A stretch of 64,000 bases of DNA, from contig JBBDQU010000036.1 of the NCBI GenBank assembly GCA_040905865.1, positions 1 through 64,000 on the forward strand, given 5' to 3'. Below are positions 25,609-34,591 of this stretch, piece by piece. The notes under the pieces are model-generated. The model was given only the letters and a program-made list of their open reading frames with translations. It had not been told where the DNA came from and ran no database searches. Origin of the DNA: Alphaproteobacteria bacterium (GTDB lineage: Bacteria > Pseudomonadota > Alphaproteobacteria > UBA8366 > GCA-2717185). The first letter of the stretch is position 1; every line of letters begins with the position of its first letter. The position numbers were made by a program, and so were the translations under genes.

Positions 25609-26304
25609 TCAGGCCGCGACTTCATTGGCGTGATGACGTTGCTCTTCCGATATCTGTTCGAGGATTTCCCGGCGGCATTCCCATAGCAGATCCATGTCCT
25701 GATCCGCTTCGCGACCGGGATATCGACCCTTGATAATTGCACATTTGTTGCGAAACCCGCATTCCACACCAAAATTGCGGCCCGTGGCCATGAAGGTGAC
25801 GAAGTAGTCCGCAAGAAAATGTCGTACGGATAATGCACGCGCAAGGCGGCTCATGATTCCCCCCAGATTCTTGCCACGCCAGGCGGGATGGACCCAGGCG
25901 CCGCCCCCAAGGTTTACGCGGCCGCTGATCAGCGGATAGCGTTCTCCGAGGCGAACCGTGTAATGGTGAATAACGGGACGGAGATCGCCAAACAGGCGAT
26001 GGGTCGCCACATAATCGCCGACGAAGTCTTCGGTGATCACAAGCCGGTCCGCCTGGCAAGCGACGATGTCGCCGGCACGATTCTTGGCGTAAAGCCAGAA
26101 TGCGTTGCCGCTTTCCAGATTATTCAGTTCCGGGTCGAGGGCGCGCGAAACGCCAATCCCGCCCGGCGCGCTTTCCAGAAGTTTTCGCCAATTCCACATA
26201 TTGGCGTCGGTTTCAAATGTAAGCCCGTGCATCTCCAGGCCGGTCAACATGTCGCCGACAAATGCCTGAATGTTTTCGAGATCCTGTATTCTGAGCGATG
26301 ACAT
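25609..26304 (-). CDS. GNAT-like acetyltransferase-fold protein
   Basis: A 231-aa protein, family uncertain. The segment GGGAWVHPAWRGKNLGGIMSRLARAL (residues 132-157) resembles the acetyl-CoA loop of GNAT enzymes (beta strand, R-G-x-x-L/G, helix), and FMATGRNFGVECGFRN near 180 fits the family's later 'x-N-x-x-x-x-x-x-G-F' element. The N-terminal third has no clear match. The start at 26304 has an AGGGAAG site; the open frame to 26385 has none. It converges on the PAS-like pair with a 27-bp gap. The substrate is unknown. Confidence 0.5.
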   Translation of the reverse strand: MSSLRIQDLENIQAFVGDMLTGLEMHGLTFETDANMWNWRKLLESAPGGIGVSRALDPELNNLESGNAFWLYAKNRAGDIVACQADRLVITEDFVGDYVATHRLFGDLRPVIHHYTVRLGERYPLISGRVNLGGGAWVHPAWRGKNLGGIMSRLARALSVRHFLADYFVTFMATGRNFGVECGFRNKCAIIKGRYPGREADQDMDLLWECRREILEQISEEQRHHANEVAA

Positions 26305-26659
26305 CTTTCTTCCCTTCTCGGTTAAATAGAATCGACGGAAAGAATCTTCGCTCTTGTGCGACAAAGACCAAGCGACAAATGGCACGTTTGGTTAATTTTT
26401 TTTAAGGTTGGAAAATAATACGCACGATACCGGCGCGATATTCTCCGCCGTAGAAGGCCGACCGGGAATTATTACAGGTGTTCCAGGACACGATACGTCT
26501 GTCGCAGCACCAGGTGCTGACAGGGTGCGTCGACCAGGCCCGCTCCGGGATACCGGCCATGGCGGACATCGGGCCGTAAATTTAAATCGGCACACGATAC
26601 GGCGCCGGAAAGCCGATCCCGGGGAAGCGCCGGGACCGGTTTGGCATCCGCCGGCAAAG
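26305..26659. other. 355-bp intergenic region, no gene recognised
   Basis: Between the GNAT-like gene and the 3' end of the enolase-superfamily gene, both on the minus strand. It contains a T8 run near 26395-26403 and an ATTTAAAT palindrome near 26580. The GNAT promoter must lie at its left end. Short open frames on both strands lack ribosome sites and family features; nothing further is supported. Confidence 0.5.
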
Positions 26660-27742
26660 CTATTGAATCGTGCAGTCTTTCAGGATTTCCGGCTTGAATC
26701 GCAGGCCGTGACCCGGGGTTTCCGGCGCCGTAATCATGCCGTTTACGGGAGCCGCCCAGTCGACCCATAGGTCATCCATGAATTCCATGTTCTCGAGAAT
26801 CAGTGCGTTTGGAATCGACGCCGCGACGTGAATCATCAGTTCGGGATACAGGTGCGGGGCGATGGTCATGCCCCAGGTATCGGCAATCGCCGCTGTCTTG
26901 CGCATGTCGGTCAGACCGCCGCGAACCACATCCGGCTGCAGGATCGGCAGGTTGGGGTTTTCGAAGAACGGTTTCAGATCGAATCGGGTGAAATGGCTCT
27001 CGCCGCCCACGACCCGCAGGTCCAGCTTATCGGCGATTCGGGCGTAGCCCGCAAAATCATCCGGAATTACCGGCTCTTCCAGCCAGTAAATTTCATACTC
27101 TTCCAGTTTTCGCCCCATCAGAATCGCCTTGTCTGCGGTCCAGGCCATGTTCACATCGACCATGATGTCGATTTCCGGTCCGACCGCGTCGCGCACCATT
27201 TTCACGTTGGCAACATCCTGCGCATCGGTCCAGATATGGCCGACCTGCATCTTGATCGCCTTGTAACCCTCCGAAACGAAACGCTTTGCTTTTTCCGCCA
27301 TACCTTCGCCACCCATGCCGCGCCAGCAGCCAGAGCCGTATACCGGCACCTCGGTACGAAAGTTGCCCCAGAGACGATGCAGCGGCATTCCCGCCTTCTG
27401 GCCGACGAGGTCCCAGAGTGCGACATCGATAATCGAGAGGCCCAGAAGCGGTGCGCCGCCGCGGCCGTCGGCGAAGGTCGAGCGCCAGATATCGCGCCAG
27501 ATACCTTCCACTTGCGTGGCGTCGCGGCCCAGTATCCGCGGCGTGATCAGTTCGGCGATGGCCGCGGCCGTGGTGCGGAATCCTTCGCGCAGGTAAAGCT
27601 GATAGCCCATGCCGACGAGGCCCGATTCGGTTTCGATCTCGACCACCAGAATCTGGCGCGGCCGGTTGAAACCGGCCTGCAGCGACGGCATCACCTTGAA
27701 CGGCAGCTCCAGGAAAGTCGTGCGTACTTCCTTGATTTTCAT
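26660..27742 (-). CDS. Mandelate racemase/muconate lactonizing enzyme family protein
   Basis: A 360-aa enolase-superfamily enzyme of normal length. Visible elements: a KxQ motif at Lys164-Gln166 (IKMQ) on barrel strand 2, metal ligands Asp196 (VDVN), Glu222 (WLEEP) and Glu248 (GGESH), and the His297-Asp271 dyad (APHLYP; LQPD). This places it in the mandelate racemase subgroup, which abstracts the alpha proton of a carboxylate to racemise or dehydrate sugar acids and similar compounds. The gene starts 9 bp after the hyuA-like stop codon, so the two are one operon and may act on the same compound. Confidence 0.88.
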   Translation of the reverse strand: MKIKEVRTTFLELPFKVMPSLQAGFNRPRQILVVEIETESGLVGMGYQLYLREGFRTTAAAIAELITPRILGRDATQVEGIWRDIWRSTFADGRGGAPLLGLSIIDVALWDLVGQKAGMPLHRLWGNFRTEVPVYGSGCWRGMGGEGMAEKAKRFVSEGYKAIKMQVGHIWTDAQDVANVKMVRDAVGPEIDIMVDVNMAWTADKAILMGRKLEEYEIYWLEEPVIPDDFAGYARIADKLDLRVVGGESHFTRFDLKPFFENPNLPILQPDVVRGGLTDMRKTAAIADTWGMTIAPHLYPELMIHVAASIPNALILENMEFMDDLWVDWAAPVNGMITAPETPGHGLRFKPEILKDCTIQ

Positions 27743-27751
27743 TGTTTCCCC

Positions 27752-29866
27752 CTAAGGATTCTTATGTGTGGTACTCCCGCTCCGGGCGCTCCGCTCCATT
27801 ACGATAAAACCGGAAGCGTCGATCCGCGCGTTGAAACTGGCGGAAACGAATGTGGATGTCTCATCTTCAGCGATTATTGCCGGGCCCGCAACGCGCATGC
27901 CGGGCGCCAGGACGTCGCGGCGGTATTGCGCGATATCGGCGAAGGTCTGGGTGACGGGGTCGAAGACCGGGCGGTAGCCGGATGGCGGCGGCGTATCGAC
28001 ATCCGGAGCGGTCGCGACCGGCGCCTGATCGGCCATAGCGGTGCTGATGGTCATTGCCCAGGTCAGCACCTCGATATCGCCTTCCGGGATCGTGCGGCCA
28101 TACAGCGCCTCGTATTCCCGGTCGTAAATCTGTTTCAGCATGGCGGCATCATCTATCGTCAACGGGCGGTTGGGCAGCGGCACCACGATTTCATGTCCCT
28201 GCCCCATATAGCGCATGAAGGCGATCCGCTTTTCCGTTAACGCCGCATTACCGGCGCCGGAACGCACCACGCCGAGCGCTTCGCCCTGCATCGCATCCAG
28301 TAGGGTATTCGCCTGACCGGCATCGAAGTCGCGCAGGGTCATGTATCGGCTGCGCACCACTTCATAGGCGATGGGGGCCCGCAGAAACCCGACCGCCGAT
28401 CCCACACCCGCATCGGTCGGCACGATGACCCGGTCAATGGCCAGCTTTTCCGCCAGTCGCGACGCATGCAGCGGGGCCGCCCCGCCAAAGGCGATGATGG
28501 TATGGTCGGCGATCACCTTGCCGCGCTCGATGGAATGCACGCGCGCCGCATTGGCCATGTTCTCATCGACCATCTCGATCACGCCGTAGCCGGCCAATTC
28601 GCCGCTGAGGCCCAGGGGGCCGCCGACCGTGGTCTCCAGCGCGGCAATCGATCTGTCCGGATACAGGGGCACTTTACCGCCGGCGAAGCTCGCCGGGTCG
28701 ATTCTGCCCAGGGTCACGTCGCCGTCGGTCACGGTTGGCGCGATGCCGCCACGGCCATAGCAGGCGGGCCCCGGGTCCGATCCCGCGCTTTGCGGTCCGA
28801 CCGCGATCTGCTGCAGCGAATCGATGCTGGCTATGGACCCGCCACCGGCGCCGATTTCCACCATCTCGATCACCGGGATACGTAGCGGCAGCCCGCTGCC
28901 TTTCTGGAATCGCGCCTGGCGGTCGACCTCGAAGCTGCGGCCGGCTTCGGGGGTATAATTCTCGATCAGGCAGATCTTGGCCGTGGTGCCGCCCATGTCG
29001 AAGGACAGCGCCTTGTCGACACCGGTTGCCCGTGCCACGCCGGTCGCCAGAATTGCGCCGCCCGCCGGTCCTGATTCGACCAGCCGGATCGGGAACCGCA
29101 CTGCGGTTTCCAGCGTCGTCAGCCCGCCGCCGGACGTCATCATGAACAGCGCCCCCCGGAAACCGCGCGAATCCAGTTCCGAATTCAACTGTGTCAGGTA
29201 GCGCCCCATCAGCGGTTGGACATAGGCATTGGCCGTGGCGGTGGTGAAACGCTCGTATTCGCGGATTTCCGGACAGACCTCCGAGGACAGGGTAACGGTC
29301 CAGGCCGGTCGCCGCGCCGACAATATCTCGCGGACCCGCTGTTCATGGCGGTCATCGGCATAGGCATGCAGGAAGCCGACCGCGATACTGGTCACGCCTT
29401 CGGCGTCCAGTTTCGCTAACAGCGCTTCGACGGCGGATTCGTCCAGCGGTTTCAGCACGGTACCATTGACCGACAGGCGTTCGGGCACCGTAAAGCGCAG
29501 GTAGCGCGGCACCAGCGGATCGATCTTGTCGAGAAAGATATCGTACTGGTCGTAACGGGTTTCATAAGCGATATCGAGCACGTCACGGAACCCTTCGGTC
29601 GTGATCAGCGCCGTGACCGCGCCCTTGCGCTCAATGATGGCATTGGTCGCAAGCGTCGTGCCGTGAATCAGGATGCCGATATCCGCCATCGCCAGCGCCG
29701 CGGCCTCCAAGGCTGTCTCAATGCCCTCGAGCACGCCTTCCTCCGGTGCATGGCTGGTGGTCAGCACTTTCACCGTGGTGCGTTTTCCATCATGCTCCAC
29801 GACCACATCGGTGAAGGTCCCGCCGACATCCACCGCCAGCCGCGCCGCTCCCTGTGCTTCCGCCAT
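27752..29866 (-). CDS. Hydantoinase A / 5-oxoprolinase-type ATP-dependent amidohydrolase subunit
   Basis: A 704-aa HyuA-family protein. The N-terminal Hydant_A_N region begins LAVDVGGTFTDVVVEHDG with ASKHA-fold phosphate loop features; HGTTLATNAIIERKGA follows near residue 68. The central hydantoinase A domain includes MTSGGGL, LVESGPAGGAILA, SFDMGGTTAKICLI and EIGAGGGSIA. Characterised relatives (N-methylhydantoinase, acetophenone carboxylase, 5-oxoprolinase) need a HyuB-type partner. None is adjacent; instead an enolase-superfamily gene follows after 9 bp. Divergent from the BASS transporter, a possible uptake route. Confidence 0.9.
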   Translation of the reverse strand: MAEAQGAARLAVDVGGTFTDVVVEHDGKRTTVKVLTTSHAPEEGVLEGIETALEAAALAMADIGILIHGTTLATNAIIERKGAVTALITTEGFRDVLDIAYETRYDQYDIFLDKIDPLVPRYLRFTVPERLSVNGTVLKPLDESAVEALLAKLDAEGVTSIAVGFLHAYADDRHEQRVREILSARRPAWTVTLSSEVCPEIREYERFTTATANAYVQPLMGRYLTQLNSELDSRGFRGALFMMTSGGGLTTLETAVRFPIRLVESGPAGGAILATGVARATGVDKALSFDMGGTTAKICLIENYTPEAGRSFEVDRQARFQKGSGLPLRIPVIEMVEIGAGGGSIASIDSLQQIAVGPQSAGSDPGPACYGRGGIAPTVTDGDVTLGRIDPASFAGGKVPLYPDRSIAALETTVGGPLGLSGELAGYGVIEMVDENMANAARVHSIERGKVIADHTIIAFGGAAPLHASRLAEKLAIDRVIVPTDAGVGSAVGFLRAPIAYEVVRSRYMTLRDFDAGQANTLLDAMQGEALGVVRSGAGNAALTEKRIAFMRYMGQGHEIVVPLPNRPLTIDDAAMLKQIYDREYEALYGRTIPEGDIEVLTWAMTISTAMADQAPVATAPDVDTPPPSGYRPVFDPVTQTFADIAQYRRDVLAPGMRVAGPAIIAEDETSTFVSASFNARIDASGFIVMERSARSGSTTHKNP

Positions 29867-29966
29867 GCCCGTCCCGTTTCAGTTGGATATCGCCGCGCGA
29901 TACTAGTCGATAGACTGCGGCCATGAAAACAGAAGCACACAGGGCCCGGTCCGGAGCCGCCATTCC

Positions 29967-30926
29967 GTGAGCATTCTTCTCGCACCGCTCGCCTGGCTGG
30001 GCCGACAGGGCACAACTGCGGTCGCCATTGTCGTCTTCCTGGCAATGGCGACGCCGCAGGTCGGCGCGCTGATGAAGGATTTCCTGACCGAGATCGTCGT
30101 TGCCCTGTTGTGCATCGCCTTTATCAGGGTCGATATCGGCGTGCTGCGGCGGCACCTGAGCCGCCCGTATGTCGTCATCGCGGCTACGGTCTGGACGGTC
30201 ATCGGCATCCCGTTCCTGTTCGGTGGCGTCTGCCTGCTGTTCGGGATGCGAGAATACGCCCCCGACCTGTTTACAGGGCTTGTCATGCAGTTTTCCGCCT
30301 CTCCCATGATGGCGGCGCCGGCGCTGGTATTGCTGATGGGGCTGGATGCGACCCTGGTGCTGATCGTCCTGGTCGCCAGCACCGCCCTGATCCCGCTGAC
30401 CGCACCCTTCTTTGCATGGCTGCTCATCGGGGCCGACTTGTCCTTACCGCCATTGGCCCTGGGGCTGAAACTGCTGGGGATTCTCGGCAGTGCGACCGTC
30501 ATATCGGTCATCATCCGGCGGATTGCGGGCATGGACGGGATTCGCCGCTACGGGGCGGAAATCGACGGTATCAACATCATCGTGCTGTATATTTTTGCCG
30601 CCCCGGTCATGGAATTGTTCCTGCCATCGCTGATGCGCGACCCGTTGACCGTGTTGTGGGTGTCGCTGCTGGCGCTGGCACTGTTCGCCGCCTATTACGT
30701 CGTGACCTTCCTGCTGTTTATCCGGGCGGGACGCGAACAGGCGCGGGCGCTGGGCATCATGACATCACTGCGCAATCTCGGTCTACTGATCGCGGCCACC
30801 GGCGGCGCGGTCCCGGAATTGTCCTGGATCTATTTCGCCGCCAGCCAGATTCCCATCCACCTCGCCCCCGCCCTGCTGAAACGGCTCGCGGCGCGAAAGA
30901 GAGCCATTCTTCGGGATATGAACTGA
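29967..30926 (+). CDS. BASS family (bile acid:sodium symporter-like) transporter
   Basis: A 319-aa integral membrane protein with about nine to ten hydrophobic helices. The arrangement and segments such as FSASPMMAAPALVLLMGLDATLVL and a later SLRNLGLLIAATGG match the BASS fold, in which two such discontinuous helices cross at the sodium sites. It likely imports or exports an organic anion. Start is GTG at 29967, the only start close to the first helix. It is divergent from hyuA with a 100-bp spacer and may serve that pathway (inference). Confidence 0.75.
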   Translation: MSILLAPLAWLGRQGTTAVAIVVFLAMATPQVGALMKDFLTEIVVALLCIAFIRVDIGVLRRHLSRPYVVIAATVWTVIGIPFLFGGVCLLFGMREYAPDLFTGLVMQFSASPMMAAPALVLLMGLDATLVLIVLVASTALIPLTAPFFAWLLIGADLSLPPLALGLKLLGILGSATVISVIIRRIAGMDGIRRYGAEIDGINIIVLYIFAAPVMELFLPSLMRDPLTVLWVSLLALALFAAYYVVTFLLFIRAGREQARALGIMTSLRNLGLLIAATGGAVPELSWIYFAASQIPIHLAPALLKRLAARKRAILRDMN

Positions 30927-31036
30927 CGAAATTATGACCACGCCATGCTCAATACCCGATAGCCTTGATTTTTGTTTCTGCTATTGGGTATTCCAAATAA
31001 CGCGGTAACCAGACCATAAGCCGGTTTTCCTGAAAT

Positions 31037-32125
31037 ATGGACAGCATTACGCAATTTGCCCTGGGAGCCTGCGTTGGCGTTGCCGTGCTCGGCCGCCGGA
31101 TCGGCCCGAGGCGCGCAGCGTTGACCGGCGGCTTACTCGGCACGCTACCGGATATGGACGTCTTCCTCCGGCACAGCGATCCCGTCGACGCCTTTGTGAA
31201 TCACCGCGGATGGAGCCATTCGCTCCTCGTCCACGCCGCCCTGACGCCCGTTTTGGGAGAAATCATAACGCGGTTCAGCAAAGCGCTATCCGGCGAACGT
31301 GCGATCGCCTATACCGCCGTATTCCTTTGCCTTGCAACGCATGCCCTGCTCGACGCCCTCACGATATATGGAACGCGCCTGTTCTGGCCAGTCTGGAACG
31401 AACCTGTCTCTGTGGGATCGATGTTCATCATCGATCCGCTTTACACGATACCGTTGCTCGTTGCCGTGGGCTGGGCGATGGCCTGCCGGTCTTGGACACC
31501 ACGATACGGCAAAGTGCTCCTCGCCAGCCTCGGCTTCACGACCGCCTATCTGGCCTGGTCTCTGATTGCGCAGCAGATTGTGACCGGCAAAGCAAATGGA
31601 TTGCTGGCTGATATCGGGGTGGCGCCCGACCGATTGATTGCCACCCCGACACCATTCAACACGGTGTTCTGGCGCGTAGTCGGTATCGACGGGGACATTA
31701 GTTTCAATCTCGACATCCCGGTATTCGGCCACACTGAAAATCCAGCATTATATACCTACCGGCGAAATCTGGGAATCAACGCGTGTTCAGCGAATGACGA
31801 CCGTATCGCCAGGATCGCGGAGTTCAGTCATGGCTTTTACCGGATCATGGTGCAGGACGATGAGGTCATCGTGGCCGACATGCGGATGGGCCTGACACCG
31901 AATTATGCATTCCGGTTCATCCTGGGTCGTCTGGAGGCAGGAAAGCTGGTGCCTGCCCCCACCCGACGGATCGAAGGTCGCGGAAACCTCAGCGAGGACC
32001 TTGACTGGCTGATCGCGAACCTGACAGGAAATTATACGATCAGACCGGCAGAGGCCGCGGCAAGGACCGAATTGACGCATTACCCTGTCATCGCCAGGCT
32101 GGCCAGCCCCTCCCGCGACTGTTGA
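31037..32125 (+). CDS. Membrane-bound metal-dependent hydrolase, YdjM/DUF457 family
   Basis: A 362-aa protein with the DUF457 N-terminal pattern MDSITQFALGACVG, then PDMDVFLRH near residue 38 and NHRGWSHSLL near 54-64, followed by ATHALLDALTIYG near 104; the His/Asp residues in these blocks are the presumed metal ligands. Several transmembrane helices fill residues 80-190. The C-terminal third is soluble. Members of this family are predicted inner-membrane hydrolases; the substrate is unknown. Monocistronic, preceded by a 110-bp AT-richer spacer. Confidence 0.85.
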   Translation: MDSITQFALGACVGVAVLGRRIGPRRAALTGGLLGTLPDMDVFLRHSDPVDAFVNHRGWSHSLLVHAALTPVLGEIITRFSKALSGERAIAYTAVFLCLATHALLDALTIYGTRLFWPVWNEPVSVGSMFIIDPLYTIPLLVAVGWAMACRSWTPRYGKVLLASLGFTTAYLAWSLIAQQIVTGKANGLLADIGVAPDRLIATPTPFNTVFWRVVGIDGDISFNLDIPVFGHTENPALYTYRRNLGINACSANDDRIARIAEFSHGFYRIMVQDDEVIVADMRMGLTPNYAFRFILGRLEAGKLVPAPTRRIEGRGNLSEDLDWLIANLTGNYTIRPAEAAARTELTHYPVIARLASPSRDC

Positions 32126-32331
32126 AAGTTTGCGGTTCCATTCAATCACATGAATCTGACCTGGTACGGGCCGCCCCGCGACCATTGCCGGCGCCGCAAA
32201 GCCATGCATGCGGAACAAGCCGTGCGATTCGCAGCCGTCGCGTTAAGCCGCCGTCATCACATCAGCGATGACAACGGCGTTTGTGTTGGATATACCGGCG
32301 CGGACCTCCGCCAGCGTCAGCCGGATCCGGT

Positions 32332-33120
32332 TTACCAGCTGTTACGCAATGTCCGCAGGTTGATGAATACAGTTTCCGGGTCCGGGTTTTCCGGCATGTC
32401 GGGGAACTCCTCGCGGAGCCGGGCGATGACGCTCGGACTGTGCAGACGGAAGAAGGTATTGATTTCCTTCTCCAGCGCCAGGGTCGATACCAGCGCATCG
32501 TTCAGGTCCTGCCCCTCGATCTCGTCCATCAGCTTCTTCGCCTTCTCGTTGTCCGGTTCGCGGTCGAGGGTGAAACCGAGATTGTTCGAGATATAGTCAT
32601 GTCCCGGATAGATCAGCGTATTGTCCGGCAGCTTGGCCAGTTGGCCGGCGAAGGTTTCATACAGGTTATGCGGATGCCCGCTCTTGCAGTTGCCCGCACC
32701 CGCGTTGAACAGCGTGTCGCCGCAGAACAGCGCCGGCTGGTCGGTACGCGACATCAGGCAGATATGGCTCATCGTATGGCCGGGCGTGTCGAGGCATTCC
32801 AGTTCCACTGCCTTGCCGACCCTGATCACGTCGCCCGCGTCGAGGCCACGCGCCATGTTCGGGATTTTGGCCTGCGCGCCGTGATGCGCCAGAATCTTCG
32901 CGCCCGTCGCCGCGACCACCGCGTCGTTGCCGCCGATATGGTCATTATGTTCGTGGGTATTGAGGATCTGCGTTATCGTCCAGCCGTTTCGTTTGGCCGT
33001 CGCCAGGCATTTTTCGTGATCCAGCGGATCGACAGCCATCGCTTCGCCGGTGTCGGGACAGACAATCAGGTAGTTGAAGTTGCGGTACGAATTTCCGGTC
33101 CATATCTGTTCGACAATCAT
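32332..33120 (-). CDS. Hydroxyacylglutathione hydrolase-like (glyoxalase II)
   Basis: A 262-aa metallo-beta-lactamase-fold hydrolase. The binuclear metal motif THEHNDHIGG (HxHxDH) is at residues 55-64, a further His in LDTPGHTMSH near 114, FCGDTLF with the bridging Asp near 132, and PGHDY near 172. The C-terminal HAGH_C-like helical region ends PETVFINLRTLRNSW. Length and C-terminal domain fit glyoxalase II, which releases D-lactate and glutathione from S-lactoylglutathione; other thioesters are possible. Neighbours do not clarify its role. Confidence 0.85.
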   Translation of the reverse strand: MIVEQIWTGNSYRNFNYLIVCPDTGEAMAVDPLDHEKCLATAKRNGWTITQILNTHEHNDHIGGNDAVVAATGAKILAHHGAQAKIPNMARGLDAGDVIRVGKAVELECLDTPGHTMSHICLMSRTDQPALFCGDTLFNAGAGNCKSGHPHNLYETFAGQLAKLPDNTLIYPGHDYISNNLGFTLDREPDNEKAKKLMDEIEGQDLNDALVSTLALEKEINTFFRLHSPSVIARLREEFPDMPENPDPETVFINLRTLRNSW

Positions 33121-33243
33121 GGCGCGCTCCTCAATGGTTCAATTTTCATTACAATACCGTGCCCGGCTCGGACATTCGACCCTCGAGTTAGTATCCCATA
33201 CCGTGTGCCGGGGAAACCGGTGCAAGGTGTCTGTCCAACCAGT

Positions 33244-34071
33244 ATGGCTGATATGAAACGGTGCCTGTTCCTTTTTGCGATTCTGATTTCCCTGGCCACT
33301 TCCGCTGCCGCCTGGGCCGCCCCCAGGGCAGTGCTATGGGAGCGCTGGGCCGACTCCGACGATTCCGCCTCCCTGACCGTGGATCACTCCCTCTGGAGCG
33401 GGTTTCTGGCGACTTACGTAATCGCCGGCGATGACGGCATCAATCGGGTGCGTTACGGCAGGGTATCGGATTCGGACCGGGCAGCGCTGGAACGCTATCT
33501 GACCCTGCTGTCCGATACGCCGGTGGGCCGGTTGAGCCGACCGGAACAACTGGCCTTCTGGATAAACCTTTACAACGCCCTCACTGTGCGGATGGTCCTG
33601 GATAACTATCCCGTCGACTCAATTCGCGCAATCCGGTCGGGGATATTCAGTTCCGGTCCCTGGGGGCGCGCGCTGATTGCCGTGGAATCCGTCGAAATCA
33701 CCCTGGATGATGTCGAACACCGGATACTGCGGCCCCTCTGGCGCGATCCGCGGCTGCATTATGCGCTGAATTGCGCCTCGCTCGGCTGTCCCAACCTGCA
33801 GAGGCAGGCGTTCACTGCGGGCAACGCCAATACACTGATGAATATGGCTGCCAGAGACTTCGTGAATCATCCGCGCGGCGTTCAGATAGACGGCGAAACC
33901 GCGATCGTATCCAGTATATACGACTGGTTCGCCAGCGACTTCGGCGGCGATATGAAATCAATCATCGCGCATCTGACCCAATATGCGGACGCGGATCTCG
34001 CTGCCGCCCTGAAACGGGTGACCGAATTTCGCTACGGGTATGACTGGGATTTGAACGACGCGGCTGATTAG
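33244..34071 (+). CDS. Exported DUF547 domain protein
   Basis: A 275-aa protein with a signal peptide (MADMKRCLFLFAILISLATSA..WA, cleavage near residue 24-26). The mature part carries the DUF547 landmarks: LAFWINLYNALTVRMVLDNYP near residue 100, SVEITLDDVEHRILRP near 141 and RLHYALNCASLGCPNLQRQAF near 168. DUF547 has a predicted cysteine-peptidase/transglutaminase-like fold, with the conserved Cys-Ala-Ser block as likely active site, but no activity is established. ATG 33253 is an equal alternative start. It converges on the DUF427 gene with a 3-bp gap. Confidence 0.85.
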   Translation: MADMKRCLFLFAILISLATSAAAWAAPRAVLWERWADSDDSASLTVDHSLWSGFLATYVIAGDDGINRVRYGRVSDSDRAALERYLTLLSDTPVGRLSRPEQLAFWINLYNALTVRMVLDNYPVDSIRAIRSGIFSSGPWGRALIAVESVEITLDDVEHRILRPLWRDPRLHYALNCASLGCPNLQRQAFTAGNANTLMNMAARDFVNHPRGVQIDGETAIVSSIYDWFASDFGGDMKSIIAHLTQYADADLAAALKRVTEFRYGYDWDLNDAAD

Positions 34072-34074
34072 GTA

Positions 34075-34488
34075 TTAATGCGCCTGTCCCAGCACAGGCT
34101 CCCCATCTTCAAACCATCCGTCCATCCGGCCGCGGTAGAACGCGACATGGCCCTTGATATCAGCGACTTCATCATAAGGCGTTTCGTAGCCCCATACCGC
34201 GTTATCTTCCGTTCTGCCGGCAACGGACACTGTCCAGTAGGAGGCCTCGCCCTTGTAGGGGCAATGTGTCGCATGATCGGTTCGTTGCAGGTGCTTCAAT
34301 GCCACGTCGGGTAGCGGAAAATAACACACAGGCGCGTGGTTCTGTTCGCGCATCAGCAGGACATTCTCGCTGTCGGCAATCGTCGCGCCGTTAAAAACGA
34401 CACGGACCCGACGCGATGACCGCAACAGTTCGATAACGTATCCCGGGTTTTTCGAAAAACCGGGGCTGGCGTGAGAATTATCTGACAT
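34075..34488 (-). CDS. DUF427 domain protein
   Basis: A 137-aa protein covering a full DUF427 domain: VRVVFNGATIADSENVLLM near residue 30, the HCPYKGEASYWTV block near 75-87, WGYETPYDEVADIKGHVAFY near 98-117. The C-P-Y-K-G motif is the family signature. Function is unknown. It is a single gene between a convergent DUF547 gene and bioD. Start ATG 34488 is the only reasonable one. Confidence 0.88.
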   Translation of the reverse strand: MSDNSHASPGFSKNPGYVIELLRSSRRVRVVFNGATIADSENVLLMREQNHAPVCYFPLPDVALKHLQRTDHATHCPYKGEASYWTVSVAGRTEDNAVWGYETPYDEVADIKGHVAFYRGRMDGWFEDGEPVLGQAH

Positions 34489-34591
34489 GGCTGTTCTCCC
34501 GTTGCCGCGAACCGGCTTTAATGTAGCGCTAGTCCGGCGATTGCATCCAACACAGCTTAAACACCCCGGTTCACGTTCATGTCACCCGCCA

